From Multifurca ochricompacta (taxonomy: Eukaryota > Basidiomycota > Agaricomycetes > Russulales > Russulaceae), in NCBI GenBank assembly GCA_022496185.1, contig WTXG01000012.1:1-64000 (forward strand): DNA of 64,000 nucleotides. The letters are read 5' to 3'. Position 1 is the stretch's first letter. Each line of letters starts with the position of its first letter. This document shows, piece after piece, positions 53,888 to 64,000 of the stretch. The notes below the pieces were generated by a model. That model was not told where the DNA came from, ran no database searches, and saw nothing but the letters and a program-made list of their open reading frames with translations. A program made the position numbers and the translations under genes.

Positions 53888-55170
53888 GTGAAGTTGACGG
53901 TGGGGCGTCCTGGTGCCATGTAACTGTAAGTAAGCTTCTACCGTCCAGGCCAGAATACGCTGATCCTGGGCCCGAGGGAGGAACGGGAAACCAGACCCAA
54001 CGCGCGAGTTGCCGGTGACTGATTCTCCACTCTGGGTTGATCTCCCCCTGGCCATTTTTACTGGTGGCGGGCCTTCTTCGGTTTTAATATCCCGGAGCTT
54101 GTGAATGTTCGGTAGAATCGCAATTGCAGGGCTTTCCACCCTCGGTCGGAATGCCGTGTTAGAGAGCGTTGAACTGATATTGAAGAGAAAAGAGAAAACC
54201 ATCATCACGTTAGATGGAAAGTGATCATCGATTTGGTTCCCTGCTTGCATCGAAGTAAGAGCCGCGCCGCGGAACAAAGTCCTCTCACCATCAACATCAA
54301 CATCAACATTAGGTTTTTTAGATTTTTATTATTATTTCATAACAGATGGTCTGAACTTGTGGCAATGGCGGCGCGATGGAGGACGCTGTACATCCAGACC
54401 AGGGAGAACCGTTTCTTATCATCACGCCTCACCTTGTGCTTTGTGCTTTCCAAGGTATTGCTGACACGCTGTCTACACGCTCTTCTCTTTGAGTTGAGAC
54501 GCGAACCGGGGAATAAGCAGCCAAGCTCCCGCATCCAGGTTGCCATATCCGTTTGCCCTCCGCCACCTCGTGTTAGAGGTCGCCTTCTAGGCGGTGAGTA
54601 AATTATTCTTTTTTCCCCACTCAGCTATGGTGAGCTCACCACCGCATTTATTTTTATTTTTATTTGGCCTTTTTTTGTATTTTTTTATTTTATTTTATTT
54701 TTGAACGGGGTGTGAGAGGGAGGGGGCTTTTCTTCGATGTGATTTTGTTTTTTTGGGTCGTCGTTGTGGCCACTATCGTCTTCACTTCACCACCGTTCTG
54801 ATCACGCTACATTCAGGTAATGTGGTGGTTGTTATTCTCTCTCCCAAGCCCGGCGCTTACCTCCACCTCGTGTTGTTGTCCGATCAAGCTGGCCATGACC
54901 TGAATGCGGGTTCGGAGACTCGCTCCAATGAACAATGCTCCTGGACACGTCTACCAGCCCACTTCTCGTGCCGACACGCTGCGAGTCCTGTATTCAGCTT
55001 TATCGGTCACTATGTTCACCACGTTCCGATCGAACCATTCACCATCACCCGTGTGCATGAATGCGTCTCCCCTGGCGCATATAAATGCCTGGCCGAAGAG
55101 CTCCAGCCTGTCAGTTCTCCAGTCTAACACAAGTATAATCATCCTCTCCACCTCCATCCTATCTCTCTTC
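53888..55170. other. Intergenic region
   Basis: It includes a T-rich run (about 54,600-54,760) and a CATCAA triplication near 54,290. Short ORFs are present on both strands, but none is recognisable. The T-rich part may belong to the promoter of the DUF6593 gene. Confidence 0.4.
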
Positions 55171-56015
55171 ATGGCCAACACCCAGAACGACGTACTTTCT
55201 TGGACCTCCCAAGACCCCCGGCACAGCCAGCTGTTTAGTCCGTGGGGCGTCGTCTACCGATTCCACGTACGTGCTATCTGCATCGCCTATGGCTTGTCGA
55301 TAGTGCTTACCAACCTTTTTTTCTTTTTCAGACCGATACCAATGCACAAGGCCAGTGTACAACCACGGTTTGGCGTGCCATACGTGCAAACAAAGAGGAT
55401 CGAGTAGCCAAACTAGAGTGGGCTCCTGGTGGTGGTCTGGGACGCGCTGTCATTGGGAAGGTCAGACCTCCATCGCTGGGGATCACCCATTTGACGTGTT
55501 TCTTACTTTTTATTTGATCGCAGAACATCTTTCCTATGGCTGATCTAGTCCGTCGGGACCCACGAATGCCTGTGCGTTTTAGTTTTTCTTGATTTGTATC
55601 TATCTGATTCAGAGATATCCAGAACTCAAGAGTGTTTAACGGCCCCGATGGTTTCCAGTACAGATGGAGGCCTAGTACTAACAGTCAAGACATCGTGGTA
55701 AGCTCTAATACATTACTACTTGTGAGAGACACACTGGATCAAGCTCGAACTCAGTTACAAGATCCCAACAACAACGTGATTGCTTTTGTTCGCCCCACTC
55801 GGCCAACGCGCTATCAGGGACTTGGGGACGTCTACGCAGAGCTTCATTTTGTCCGTTCGGCTGGCGCGGGGGTCGTGGTATGTCCAGCAGCTACTATTTC
55901 AAACCACTTTACCGTTCTGATGGGTCGGTTATAAAAGATGCATCCTCCACTTATGGACACCGTCACGGTGACCGCGATGCTTTACAGATTCGCGTCGGCG
56001 TTCAACCTGGGATAA
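55171..56015 (+). CDS. DUF6593-like protein
   Basis: Six exons (55,171-55,266; 55,332-55,460; 55,524-55,571; 55,623-55,697; 55,755-55,877; 55,938-56,015) join in phase 0 throughout to about 182 residues. The pattern is that of DUF6593, common in agaricomycetes: an N-terminal strand region with a short polar segment (TVWRAIRANKEDRVAKLEW), then RVFNGPDGFQYRWRPSTN, VIAFVRPTRPT, and a final PPLMDTVTVTAMLYRF. The motif GPDG-x-x-YRWR is the most telling part. Function is unknown; the family is beta-rich and non-catalytic as far as is known. The start at 55,171 is the first ATG in frame with the conserved exons; an upstream open stretch exists but looks non-coding. Confidence 0.75.
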
Positions 56016-56395
56016 GCGTCTCAATTTCGGACTATCTAGTTTACTAATTTAATGAGGCTGGCCTGAGCACTGGATTGTGTACAGTGTACAGTGTACAGTT
56101 TACAGCGTCGCGTGGGGGGGGGGCAATTACTTATCTTGGCATTTCCATGTACTCGTGTCTTAACTGCATATGTAAAGTTGTTCCATCGAGAAACATCCAC
56201 ACCCGGGTCAATTTCCGGTTGGACCCCTGGGAGGGCCTGCTGGAAGAAGCATGTTCAGAACATGCACCAGGTGCGGGTCGTCTGGCCTCCCACATGTACT
56301 TCTTTCTTTAATGAGCCTCAGGAACGACCTAAGACTCATGTACCAGATACAAATTTCAATGAAATCTTTGACATGATGGGCGCGAAACCCTTCAA
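56016..56395. other. Convergent intergenic region
   Basis: It contains GTGTACA repeated three times (56,077-56,100) and a G9 run near 56,115. Nothing coding was identified. Confidence 0.5.
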
Positions 56396-57560
56396 TCAGC
56401 CTTCTTCCGGATCGCCCCGCTCAAGAATGACCACGTCCAAGAGTGCATCGACCGTTCGAATGACCCACTCTGCGCCCTCATCACTCGCGAGCCAACGGTC
56501 TTCTTCGGTGAGGTCTCCGGCTGTACGCGCCTTCAGCAAACCAAAAACGTGGCTCGTGAGCTGCGGCCCAACGCGACCTTCGGCGCGCAAACAGGCGACA
56601 CCCACGACGGACCCCAGGGCGCGGCTGAGGTTGCCTTGTTCATCCGCTCCGGGGAGCGGCGACAGTACGGAGCCGTAGGATTGGATAATGAACGCTGGAA
56701 AGAGACGTCCGTGAACACCAACACCAACATTGATCTAGCAGAAGCATAACGCAGGCGAAGATCACGATCGGGGGCGACGTATGTGCGAGCGTGACGCCAT
56801 GCACTTTCCGCATCGGTGAGGAAAGAAAGGGGACAGACATACAGATGAAGTCAGGGTGATATGACCCGAGTCTATTGTACAATTTGATGGCGTGCGGCTC
56901 GTATATGGAGTTCCAGAGCTCAGTCCCGCGAGCGATGATAGCTTCGATGTTTGAGGGGGTTGCAACCCTGAAATAGATTGCAGGAAGAGACCCCCAAGTT
57001 AATGGCAACGATAAAACTTCAGTAGGCAAATGGACTGCGCACCTGCGCGAATCAGTCCGCAGGCCGGCCTTTACGTCGTCTTCGAGCGCAGCTGTGAGTT
57101 CCGCGAGAGCCCCAATAGTCTGTAAATGAAAATAAAAAGGTAACGGGGGTCGGGAGCAACACGGAATAGGTGGACTACGTACACGTGGAACACCGACAAA
57201 GATGGCACTCTTTAATGAAGCTTCGCGCATCAGGGCCGCTTTACGCACGGCTTCGAGTAGCCTAGACCTTTGAACATTCGTCTCATAACGCGTCACAAAG
57301 CGATACAGATGCCCAACAGATGATGGAACATTCGCTGTCAACAGCGTGCAGGTCTAGTCAGCAGTTAGAGTAATGATTGGACGCAGGCTCGTTGTGCTAA
57401 CCGTGAGGACAAGCCACCCGGTCTCAGCACCGTTCAGCCGTGCATCAGAATATGTTTTATTGAACAAGTGATTTAATCTGGGAAGTGAAGGACCAAGGTA
57501 AGCATCCGGGTTTCGCAAAGTCAGCAACTGCTTGATATGTGATGGAAGGTGTTTAATCAT
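56396..57560 (-). CDS. AhpD/carboxymuconolactone decarboxylase-like protein
   Basis: Five exons on the minus strand (57,402-57,560; 57,183-57,353; 57,043-57,119; 56,843-56,967; 56,396-56,694) join in frame to 276 residues. Conserved points: NVQRSRLLEAVRKAALMREA, a helix start at IGALAELTAALEDDVK, ARGTELWNSIYEPHAIKL, LGSYHPDFISFIIQSYG, and VGVACLRAEGRVGPQLTSHV. This pattern is that of fungal proteins in the AhpD-like (CMD) superfamily, often annotated as possibly mitochondrial. The CxxC pair of true AhpD peroxidases is not visible, so peroxidase activity should not be assumed. The acceptor of the last intron (TTTCCAG) was chosen because it restores the HPDFI-SFIIQ segment. It lies tail to tail with the DUF6593-like gene. 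Confidence 0.78.
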
Positions 57561-57826
57561 ATCAACCCAACTCTCACACGGTGTTTGAGCTTCAACTTGC
57601 TTGAACCAATTCTATTTGATTGATTTTTTTAAAACATTCATACCATGATTTTCATATTCAATATATTATAGGTAGTACTCTGTACTACGTCATAATAAAA
57701 GAGCGCACTTTGGCGTGCCAGAGAAGATAATAAAAAAGCTCAGAGACAACCAGTGGACCAGCTCCAAGCGTCGGAAAGGGTATGACGGGAACCAATCAAG
57801 GTAAATACAAAACACGGGTTCAGCAT
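57561..57826. other. Intergenic region
   Basis: An AT-rich gap between two genes on the same strand, with no coding signal. It should contain the GH128 3' end and the AhpD-like promoter. Confidence 0.5.
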
Positions 57827-59255
57827 CTAGGGATTGAGGTATTGCCAACCAAGTGCATTGGGTCCAAGGTCAGGACCCATAAGAGCATTTAAGCTGTTGA
57901 CACTGTTGCTCTGAAGCTCATTGGATAGCATTGGAGCTATAATGTGTTAGCATGACGACTATAAAGGTTTTAATGGACAAATGGACCCCACCAAAGTAGA
58001 AATAAGCTATGACCCATGGGACTGAGTTCATAAAAGCGGCGGTCTTGCCGATAAAGCCCTGGATCTCTTGGAAATTGGCTTGCTGATTTCTACCGGAGAA
58101 ATCCTATTGTGACGATAGCTCAACCATTACCCTGAGCCACGGAAAGCGCATAAGACAAACCTGGGCAGCAAACTCTGTGACCCAAACATCGCGGCCGAAG
58201 GTATCATGGAACGTATTGGTGTAGGCAATGAATCGATCAGGATCTGTGTCATAATAGTGGAAGGCCATGGCACTGATCTATGGCCAACTTGTGAGAACAA
58301 GTTAACCAGAGACCAAGGATGAACAAACCGAGCAAGTGTCACAATTGGCCATGAATGTCTTAATCCACGTGAAGCCGTCCGCGGAGTTTGTGCATGCAGG
58401 AGAGATAAGCTCGTAGCCCAGGTACTTAAGGGGGTCGATGTACTGCTTCCAAAGCTGAACAGCATAATAAACGTCCAAGTTAGATTGACCACCCTGATCT
58501 GGCCTGAAGAATGCGTCAATGATGATTGTACAGCCATTGACACAAAGCTCACTCGTTGAAACCAAAGACAATTTTGGCATAGCCAGGAAGCAAAACGTTT
58601 TTAATTTGGAAAACGTCTTTGACACCCCAAACCATAGGGATGAATTCAAAGCCGTGTTCTTCAGGATTAACATCTGTGTACCTTTCCAGCTTCCAATTGT
58701 ACACACTACGCAGGAGGATATTTTTTAAAAAGGGCCAAAGAATGGGGCAAAGAAATGAACGCACTATTTGGTATGCGCACTCTTAAACTTGGGAAGAGCT
58801 CCCTGTTCGCCGTTAGACCAAGCGAGACCGACCTTGCCATTGCCAGAAGAGGTAGGAGTGGATACGACGGGTGCTTTAGATGGGGTGGTCGTGGTCGTGG
58901 TCGTGGTCGTAGCCTGAGGCGGCTTGGATGTAGTCGGCACGATTACAGGCGAAGTATAGGGGGTAGTAGGTTCAGGTGTAGACGAAGTGTGAGAAGTGGA
59001 GTGATGATCAGAGGTGTCGGATGGGGTTGAGGAGGATGCAGAGCCTGGCAGTGAGCCATCGGACGGGCGAGGTTTGCAACGCTTAGAGGAAGGAGTGCGC
59101 TTCTTCTTCGCAATGTCGGCATGGGCGTGGTTGAAGCTCCGGCCAATGTGGTCGCGCTCTACGGCAAGGGCATTGCTAGGAAGGGTGTTCAAGGAGATGG
59201 TAAGGATGGTGAGGGAGAAGACGGTGAAAATGTTGAGATATTTGACTGGGGCCAT
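57827..59255 (-). CDS. Secreted GH128 glucanase-like protein
   Basis: Six minus-strand exons (58,765-59,255; 58,553-58,705; 58,329-58,503; 58,161-58,277; 57,992-58,103; 57,827-57,936) give about 385 residues. The N-terminus (LNIFTVFSLTILTISLN) is a signal peptide. A Ser/Thr/Pro linker with a nine-Thr run (residues about 70-140) precedes the Asl1-type glycosyl hydrolase domain. Catalytic-type motifs are GFNEPDQGGQS (Glu split by an intron) and VWVTEFAAQ; others are KVGLAWSNG, FIPMVWG and SAMAFHYYDTD. The fold is that of GH128 endo-beta-1,3-glucanases, so the likely substrate is cell-wall beta-1,3-glucan. It is divergent from the RRM gene across a gap of 523 bp. Confidence 0.9.
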
Positions 59256-59778
59256 TTGTGGGACTGAGAAGGAGAGGAAAGGATAAAGGAAAGTGTTGGG
59301 CCTTTATGGCGGCCAGGAAGAGGAAAGGTCAGTTGGTGGTAGTTGTGTAGGTCGCGACAGGTTATGGTTTTTAAAAAAAATGAGTATTTGCTTATATAAC
59401 CTGCCAAGCAACCAAGGCAACGCAACGGTTGACATGACCTGGGATTGTATGAAATATATGCGGGTTGTATGCGGGTTGTACACACATATATTATATATAT
59501 ATCATTCTGCTTCGTAGATGATACTCTAATTAATTAGCATATATATGAAGGCGGAAAGACGTGGCGGCGGAGTTTTTTTAAAACAAAATAAAATAAAATA
59601 AAGCAGAGAGTGTGTGTGATTGGATCAAATAACAAATAAGGCGCTGTCCTATAACGCATAGGTCATCCGCCATCTCTTTTCTCTTTTTTTTTCAACAACA
59701 GTTTGACGACAGAAAACCGGTTCATCCCTCCCGTTCATCCCCAGCTAATCCCCACCTCTGCCTCTAATTCCAATAAAA
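59256..59778. other. Divergent promoter region (GH128 / RRM gene)
   Basis: It contains a TATATATATAT stretch (near 59,495), a run of AAAAT units (59,580-59,600) and a T9 run before the RRM gene. It probably holds both promoters. Confidence 0.45.
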
Positions 59779-60954
59779 ATGTCTGATGCCCCCGCCGCCC
59801 CCGTCACAGAGCAAGGCGTGCCTCCGGTTACGCAGACCGAAGAAGCCCCCTCTTTCAAGGTAGCTTATAAACCCTTCTTGTACACAGTTTTTTTCATCTC
59901 CTTTTTCTAATTCTACAGGTCTTCGTCGGAAATCTTGCGTATTCTACTACGGATGAAGGGCTGAAGGCGTTTTTCGAGCCCGTTCACAGCGACATGTGCG
60001 TTTTTTTTTCCCTCCCTTTCTTTCTCTTTCTCAATCGTTGGCCTCGTGCATGTATAATTTCCTCGTTACTGATTACGTACCCTGCCTCGTGTTACAGCAT
60101 CTCCGCCCAGGTTATCATGCGCGGAACTAGGTCCGCGGGCTATGGGTTCGTTGCGCTTTCCACAGCTGAAGCCGCCCAGACGGCCGTCGAGGATCTCAAC
60201 AAGAAGCAACTCGATGACCGCCAGATCATCGTCGAAATAGCGAAGCCGGCCGATCAGAAGGAAAGAGACAGGAAAGACAGGAAACCCCGTAGGCGCCCTG
60301 GCAGGCGTGGCTCTAAGGCCGTCCCCGGCGAGGTCACCGAAGCCGAGGCTAACGGCGAAGCCAAGACGGAGGACGCTACTCCCGCCGAAGGTGAAGCTCC
60401 CAAACCCAAGAAGAAGAAGAAAAAGACCGCGGTGAGTGTTAAATGCCTTATCATCTAAGGGATTTGCATTCATTGTTCTTCATTAGAAGAAGCCGAAGGC
60501 TAAAGTCGCAGATGACGAGGCTGAGCCCGCAGCGACTACCACAGAGAGTGAAGCAAAGCCCCCCCGCAAGAAGCGTTCCCCCCGCCCTCGCCGTGCTGCA
60601 GGCGAAGAGCCCACTGGCGAGCCCTCCAAGTCGGTGCTCTTCGTTGCCAATCTCGGTTTCAACATAGATGACGTTGCGCTCGCCGCCCTATTCACTGAAG
60701 CTGGCATCAATGTTCTCTCTGCACGTATCGTCCGTAGGCAGTATGGACGGCCTCGCAAGAGTAAAGGTTACGGCTTTGTTGACGTCGGCGACGAGGCCGA
60801 GCAGAAGAAAGCGATTGCGTCCCTCGAAGGTAAGGACGTTGGAGGACGACCCATCGCAGTCAAGATCGCAGTTAATGCTCAGGCCGAAGAAGTCAAGGAA
60901 GAGGCTGCTGTTGAGAAGGAGGACACCCCTGAGGTTGCCGTTGCAGCTACGTGA
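59779..60954 (+). CDS. Two-RRM RNA-binding protein with basic linker
   Basis: Four exons (59,779-59,859; 59,919-59,995; 60,098-60,431; 60,487-60,954) give 319 residues. RRM1 (residues about 28-100) has RNP2 VFVGNLAY and RNP1 AGYGFVAL. RRM2 (about 205-280) has RNP2 VLFVANLGF and RNP1 KGYGFVDV. Between them is a charged linker with KPRRRPGRRGSK, acidic stretches and KPKKKKKKT, probably a nuclear signal. The tail is acidic. The layout resembles small fungal two-RRM proteins of nucleolar or mRNA-binding type; no orthologue can be named with confidence. Introns one and two flank conserved RRM1 parts, which fixes the frame. Confidence 0.88.
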
Positions 60955-61238
60955 TGGCTCTCGAGCTCTCTAAACTTCATGACTCATGACCCCAATGTTC
61001 TCAACGCCCTTAACTTCTCCCTGGATGGAAGGCTGTTCGAACTACGTGCTGACCGTTATGTTTTTCGGCACGCTATTTGTTTCAGTTTCATGCGTGTTCA
61101 ATCCCTTTGTCGAAGGAAAACTCGTCGGTCTAGTGCCGGTTTTTTTTTTTTCTATTAAAGTCAATAAGTCGTTAGGATGTCATAGTTCCGTACATATACT
61201 AGGACACTACGACGCCTCTTCTCATCACGTCGTTATCA
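60955..61238. other. Intergenic region (RRM / GPATCH11)
   Basis: It holds the 3' end of the RRM gene and the promoter of the next. An 11-T run lies near 61,140. No coding signal was seen. Confidence 0.5.
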
Positions 61239-62605
61239 ATGGCTGATGGTGATGATGATTACCTCTCCGACAAATTTCTTTTAACCTCCGTTGAGCCCCG
61301 GAAACCAAAGACTTACAGTGAAAAGCGGAAGGAAGCTCTACAGAAGTCGCATCTTAAAAATCAGCAAAACAGAATCAAAGGCCGTAGACAACTAGAACTC
61401 GAGTCTCGCGAAGAAGGACTGTCCAAGAGCCTGTTCGAACGTGTAGAAGATGATAAGGCCTCAGGCCGTGTGTCAGAACACAAGGGCCTCTCCATGATGA
61501 TGAAGATGGGCTTCAAGCCAGGACAAGCCCTTGGCCCATCTGCCGACACCGATGAGGGCTCACCATCTTCATCAACGCCGCCGCCTTCCTCAACCTTGAC
61601 ACGCACCACGCCTCCACAACACATTATCGGCTCGTCTCAGGAGACATTGAGCGCCGAACCAGAAGATCAAGAAAGGCACTTGTTGAACCCACTTCCTCTT
61701 AACGAATGGTCAGGTGTGTCGAGGTTCCTTTTCTCAGCCCCACTTCCTCCAATCCATTACATTCATCTCTTAAATTCTTCTCCGATCCGTGCTGATTTCG
61801 GCGTGCGCGTCGTTCATAGGGAAGAAAGGTATTGGCCTTGGCAAGCGCGCGCCGTCGCCAACTGGGTTTGAGCGCCTCGCCAAGGTCGCCAAGGCTGCAG
61901 AAGATCGAACAAGGAGTCTTTCAGGGACCGGACGCGCCGTGAGTACGACCAGCGACGGGCGGAGGCTCGACTCATAGCCGCTCAGCAAACTTGCGCGACG
62001 CTGGACGAACGCATGGGCAAGGAGGTACGTATATCAACATAATCCCCAATCCATGCCCAATCCCCCCTCGGGACATCCCCTTCCCCCCCCCAAAAAAAAA
62101 GGCTCGACACTAAGGTTATGTACCTAGTTCAACGTACTTTGGCTCGATCCGACCAATCCGGAATCATTCCCTGCAGGTTTCCTGGACGTCCTGGTTGAGA
62201 CATCTGCTCCTGCGCAGCTCGGAGACAGCTCGATGGAGGAAAGGCTCCGTGTGCAGATGCAGTTTGACGCACTTGAACCACTTGACGACGGCGATGATTT
62301 CCCGAACAAAGCGGATTCCAAGAATACGCCCTTGGCACCGGAGACAATAGATGAAGCTGCGCAGTTCTTGCGTTTGAATGTGAGCGCGCACACGTTGCCC
62401 TGCCTGCTTCTCCTTCCCTCCCCTCTTCTCCCCCTTCCCTTTTCGGAGCTGACTGAACGCTGGCAAGCCTGTCGAACGCCTAAGCCGCGTCTTGTATTAT
62501 TTGCGTACAGAGTACCATTATTGCTTTTGGTGCGGTACGGAGTACAAAAGTTCCGACGAGCTGGAGGAAGATTGCCCAGGTCCAGATGAAGATATGCACG
62601 AATAG
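61239..62605 (+). pseudogene. GPATCH11: GPATCH11-like G-patch protein with an apparent frameshift
   Basis: Four exons (61,239-61,713; 61,820-62,024; 62,128-62,379; 62,468-62,605) encode about 356 residues once a 1-nt shift is allowed for. N-terminus: LQKSHLKNQQNRIKGRRQLE, then the G-patch (KGLSMMMKMGFKPGQALG, completed by GKKGIGLG after the intron). The C-terminal DUF4187-type part has YYLRTEYHYCFWCGTEY and ELEEDCPG. In exon 2 the frame of LAKVAKAAEDRTR (to about 61,913) differs from the frame of ESFRDRTRREYDQRRAEARL, which the downstream splice phase requires. One base seems missing near AAGGAGTC. The rest is intact, so a sequencing error is as likely as a true mutation. GPATCH11 proteins are nuclear and thought to act in splicing or at kinetochores. 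Confidence 0.8.
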
Positions 62606-62870
62606 GTGAAGTAATCGACAATTCTGCCATATTCCATTGAACAAATGAATGAAACAGGATACGGAAGAACGACAAAATAACTCATAAAAGTACAGGCGGG
62701 AAGGATTGTACATATTCAGTGGGAGGTCTCGTGTGGTTTGGACCTGTAAAGACTGTTGAAAGTGATCAACACGGATGTCTGTGACTGCCAACAAAGAAGC
62801 GAGTGAAATGAAGAGAAATTGTCCCAAAATGCAAATAAAAGAAGGTCCGGTATGGTTGAATAACTTTTAA
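62606..62870. other. Convergent intergenic region
   Basis: There is no coding signal. It holds the 3' ends of the GPATCH11-like gene and the minus-strand hypothetical gene. Confidence 0.5.
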
Positions 62871-63691
62871 TTAGGTAGTATCGGCAGTAGGCGTTGCCAT
62901 GAGAACTTGAGGTTCCAAATCCTCACTTTGGGGGGATGATGGTTCCGGGGAGGGCGGCGGGAAAACAAATGACGAGAGCAGAGCAGGAAGGGCAGGGATG
63001 GCAACGGGGGCCAACGGCTCATCAAATGCCGATCGAGGGAACAATGCTGATGTTGGTGACATCTGTGGGGATTTCCGACGTAGAAATGTTGAGATGGGGG
63101 TTGTGGCGTGAAAGTCCGGTTCGTGTAACCACGTCTCACTTCCACGCCGTGATAACCTGCCATTGGGAGAGTGTCCTGATGATACCCGAGAAGCCCGGGA
63201 ACGGGGCGAGGGCAGGGGCGAGGCAGAAGAGGCCTATCACGCAATTAGCATTAACATCTGGAAACCGTTGATGTCAGATATACCATCCTCGTTTTGCCCG
63301 ACTCGAACAACGCAGGAAGGCTTCCTTTTCGCGGGACCTGTAATATGACAAGCAAAGAGGTGAACGAGAGGCAAGATATCGATGGGGAGAAAACATACGG
63401 AGGCAATAAAATAAGGGGAATATCTGCCTTGTCCATGACGAGAGACGCGCGGGACGTCTATGTCCATGAAGTTGCCGCGATCACGCCGATCATGGTCGGC
63501 GGGGACAAAGAGGTATGCACCGGGGGCGTGCGCTGCTGGTGTGTGAACTCGCACTCGTTGTCAACGTCAGAGGAAGACGATGCGTTGGAATGAGCGCGGG
63601 GACGAAGGAAGGAGGTATTCCGAGACCGAGATGCGCCATCTTCGAGCCCAAGAGAAGACATGAGCTCTACAAAAGAGGGGAGAGGGGACAT
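62871..63691 (-). CDS. Hypothetical Ser/Pro-rich protein, intron-containing
   Basis: The first exon starts MSPLPSFVELMSSLGLEDGA at 63,691 and is rich in Ser and Thr (NASSSSDVDNECEFTHQQRT). The last exon ends SPQSEDLEPQVLMATPTADTT at 62,871. Between them lie likely exons with KRKPSCVVRVGQ and SSASPLPSPRSRASRVSSG-like sequence, separated by short introns (one clear pair: GTATGT near 63,400 to TTACAG near 63,340). Exact joins are tentative. The FVELMSSLGLE start recalls short conserved openings of fungal regulatory proteins. I do not recognise a domain. Confidence 0.5.
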
Positions 63692-64000
63692 CGAAAGAAG
63701 TTACAGCGTGAAGCTGGAGGTAGTCGCAACAGGGCAACTGGGAGCATGATTGGGGGAGGTGGGGGAGGTATATAATGCACAAGGCATTCCCTAGAAACGG
63801 TTGGGCGGGAGCGATGCCAGTCGTTAGGATACTTGGGTAACATAGCAAGTTGCGCATACAGCTGAAGCGCCTCAGTTCGCATGCACCCGAGCCAAGCAAT
63901 AATTACTTAGCTGGGCTGGTCTGTCAGGCTCGTTCGTCATCTTCGTCGGCAAGGAGACAGCGCTGTATGAATCATGTTTTCCTTTTTGTTGTTGTTGTTG
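63692..64000. other. Right edge of window
   Basis: A TATATAATG motif on the plus strand (near 63,769) and its reverse lie about 80 bp upstream of the minus-strand start at 63,691, so this may be its promoter. It ends in a GTT repeat. No gene was seen. Confidence 0.35.

Noticed and set aside
53864..54277. Minus-strand ORF of 137 codons
   Set aside because: No family motif; it overlaps the end of the uL11m gene antisense.

Overview
The window reads as nuclear DNA of a filamentous basidiomycete, most likely an agaricomycete. The host genes have many short GT-AG introns. The gene set (GH125, GH128, a DUF6593-like protein, an Inn1/Fic1-type C2 protein) fits, and the retroelements are fungal chromovirus and copia types. 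I cannot name the genus from sequence alone.

Positions 1-41,523 are a block of nested LTR retrotransposons with no host gene I recognise. I use these labels: family A = Ty3/gypsy chromovirus with an LTR of about 591 bp and an extra ORF after pol; family B = Ty3/gypsy with a 311-bp LTR; family C = Ty1/copia with an LTR of about 500 bp; D, E, F = families seen only as LTRs; TRIM = a 534-bp miniature LTR element. On the left, partial copies A1, A2 and A3 (+) and A4 (-) lie inside one another next to a decayed copia copy (C1). On the right, A5 (-) is split by a copia LTR (C4), which is split by B (27,031-40,824, TSD CTGAC), which is split by a full-length A (27,923-35,418, TSD GGGAT). A TRIM (26,061-26,594, TSD CAAAC) sits in the A5 gag leader; each of its LTRs carries a tRNA-like module with A and B boxes.

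Three signals stand out in the repeat block. (1) Family A carries a conserved third ORF between the chromodomain and the polypurine tract, with a helical middle and a tandem array of CCHC-type knuckles; four copies are visible. (2) All 22 differences between paired LTRs of A, B and the TRIM are transitions at CpG sites, and most nonsense codons look like CGA to TGA, which points to decay by cytosine methylation. (3) A and B both have a primer-binding site complementary to the predicted 5' end of their own RNA, as in Tf1/sushi self-priming, and both show -1 frameshift heptamers at the gag-pol overlap.

Positions 41,524-64,000 are host sequence: GH125 mannosidase (+), Inn1/Fic1-like C2 protein (+), a small HIG1/Rcf2-like protein (-), a stretch of about 5.8 kb without a recognisable gene, mitochondrial ribosomal protein uL11m (+), a DUF6593-like protein (+), an AhpD/CMD-like protein (-), a secreted GH128 glucanase (-), a two-RRM protein (+), a GPATCH11 homologue with an apparent 1-nt frameshift (+), and a serine/proline-rich hypothetical protein (-). 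These are ordinary single genes, not an operon or an obvious cluster. Exon boundaries were derived by eye from reading frame and GT-AG signals; coordinates may be off by one or two bases.
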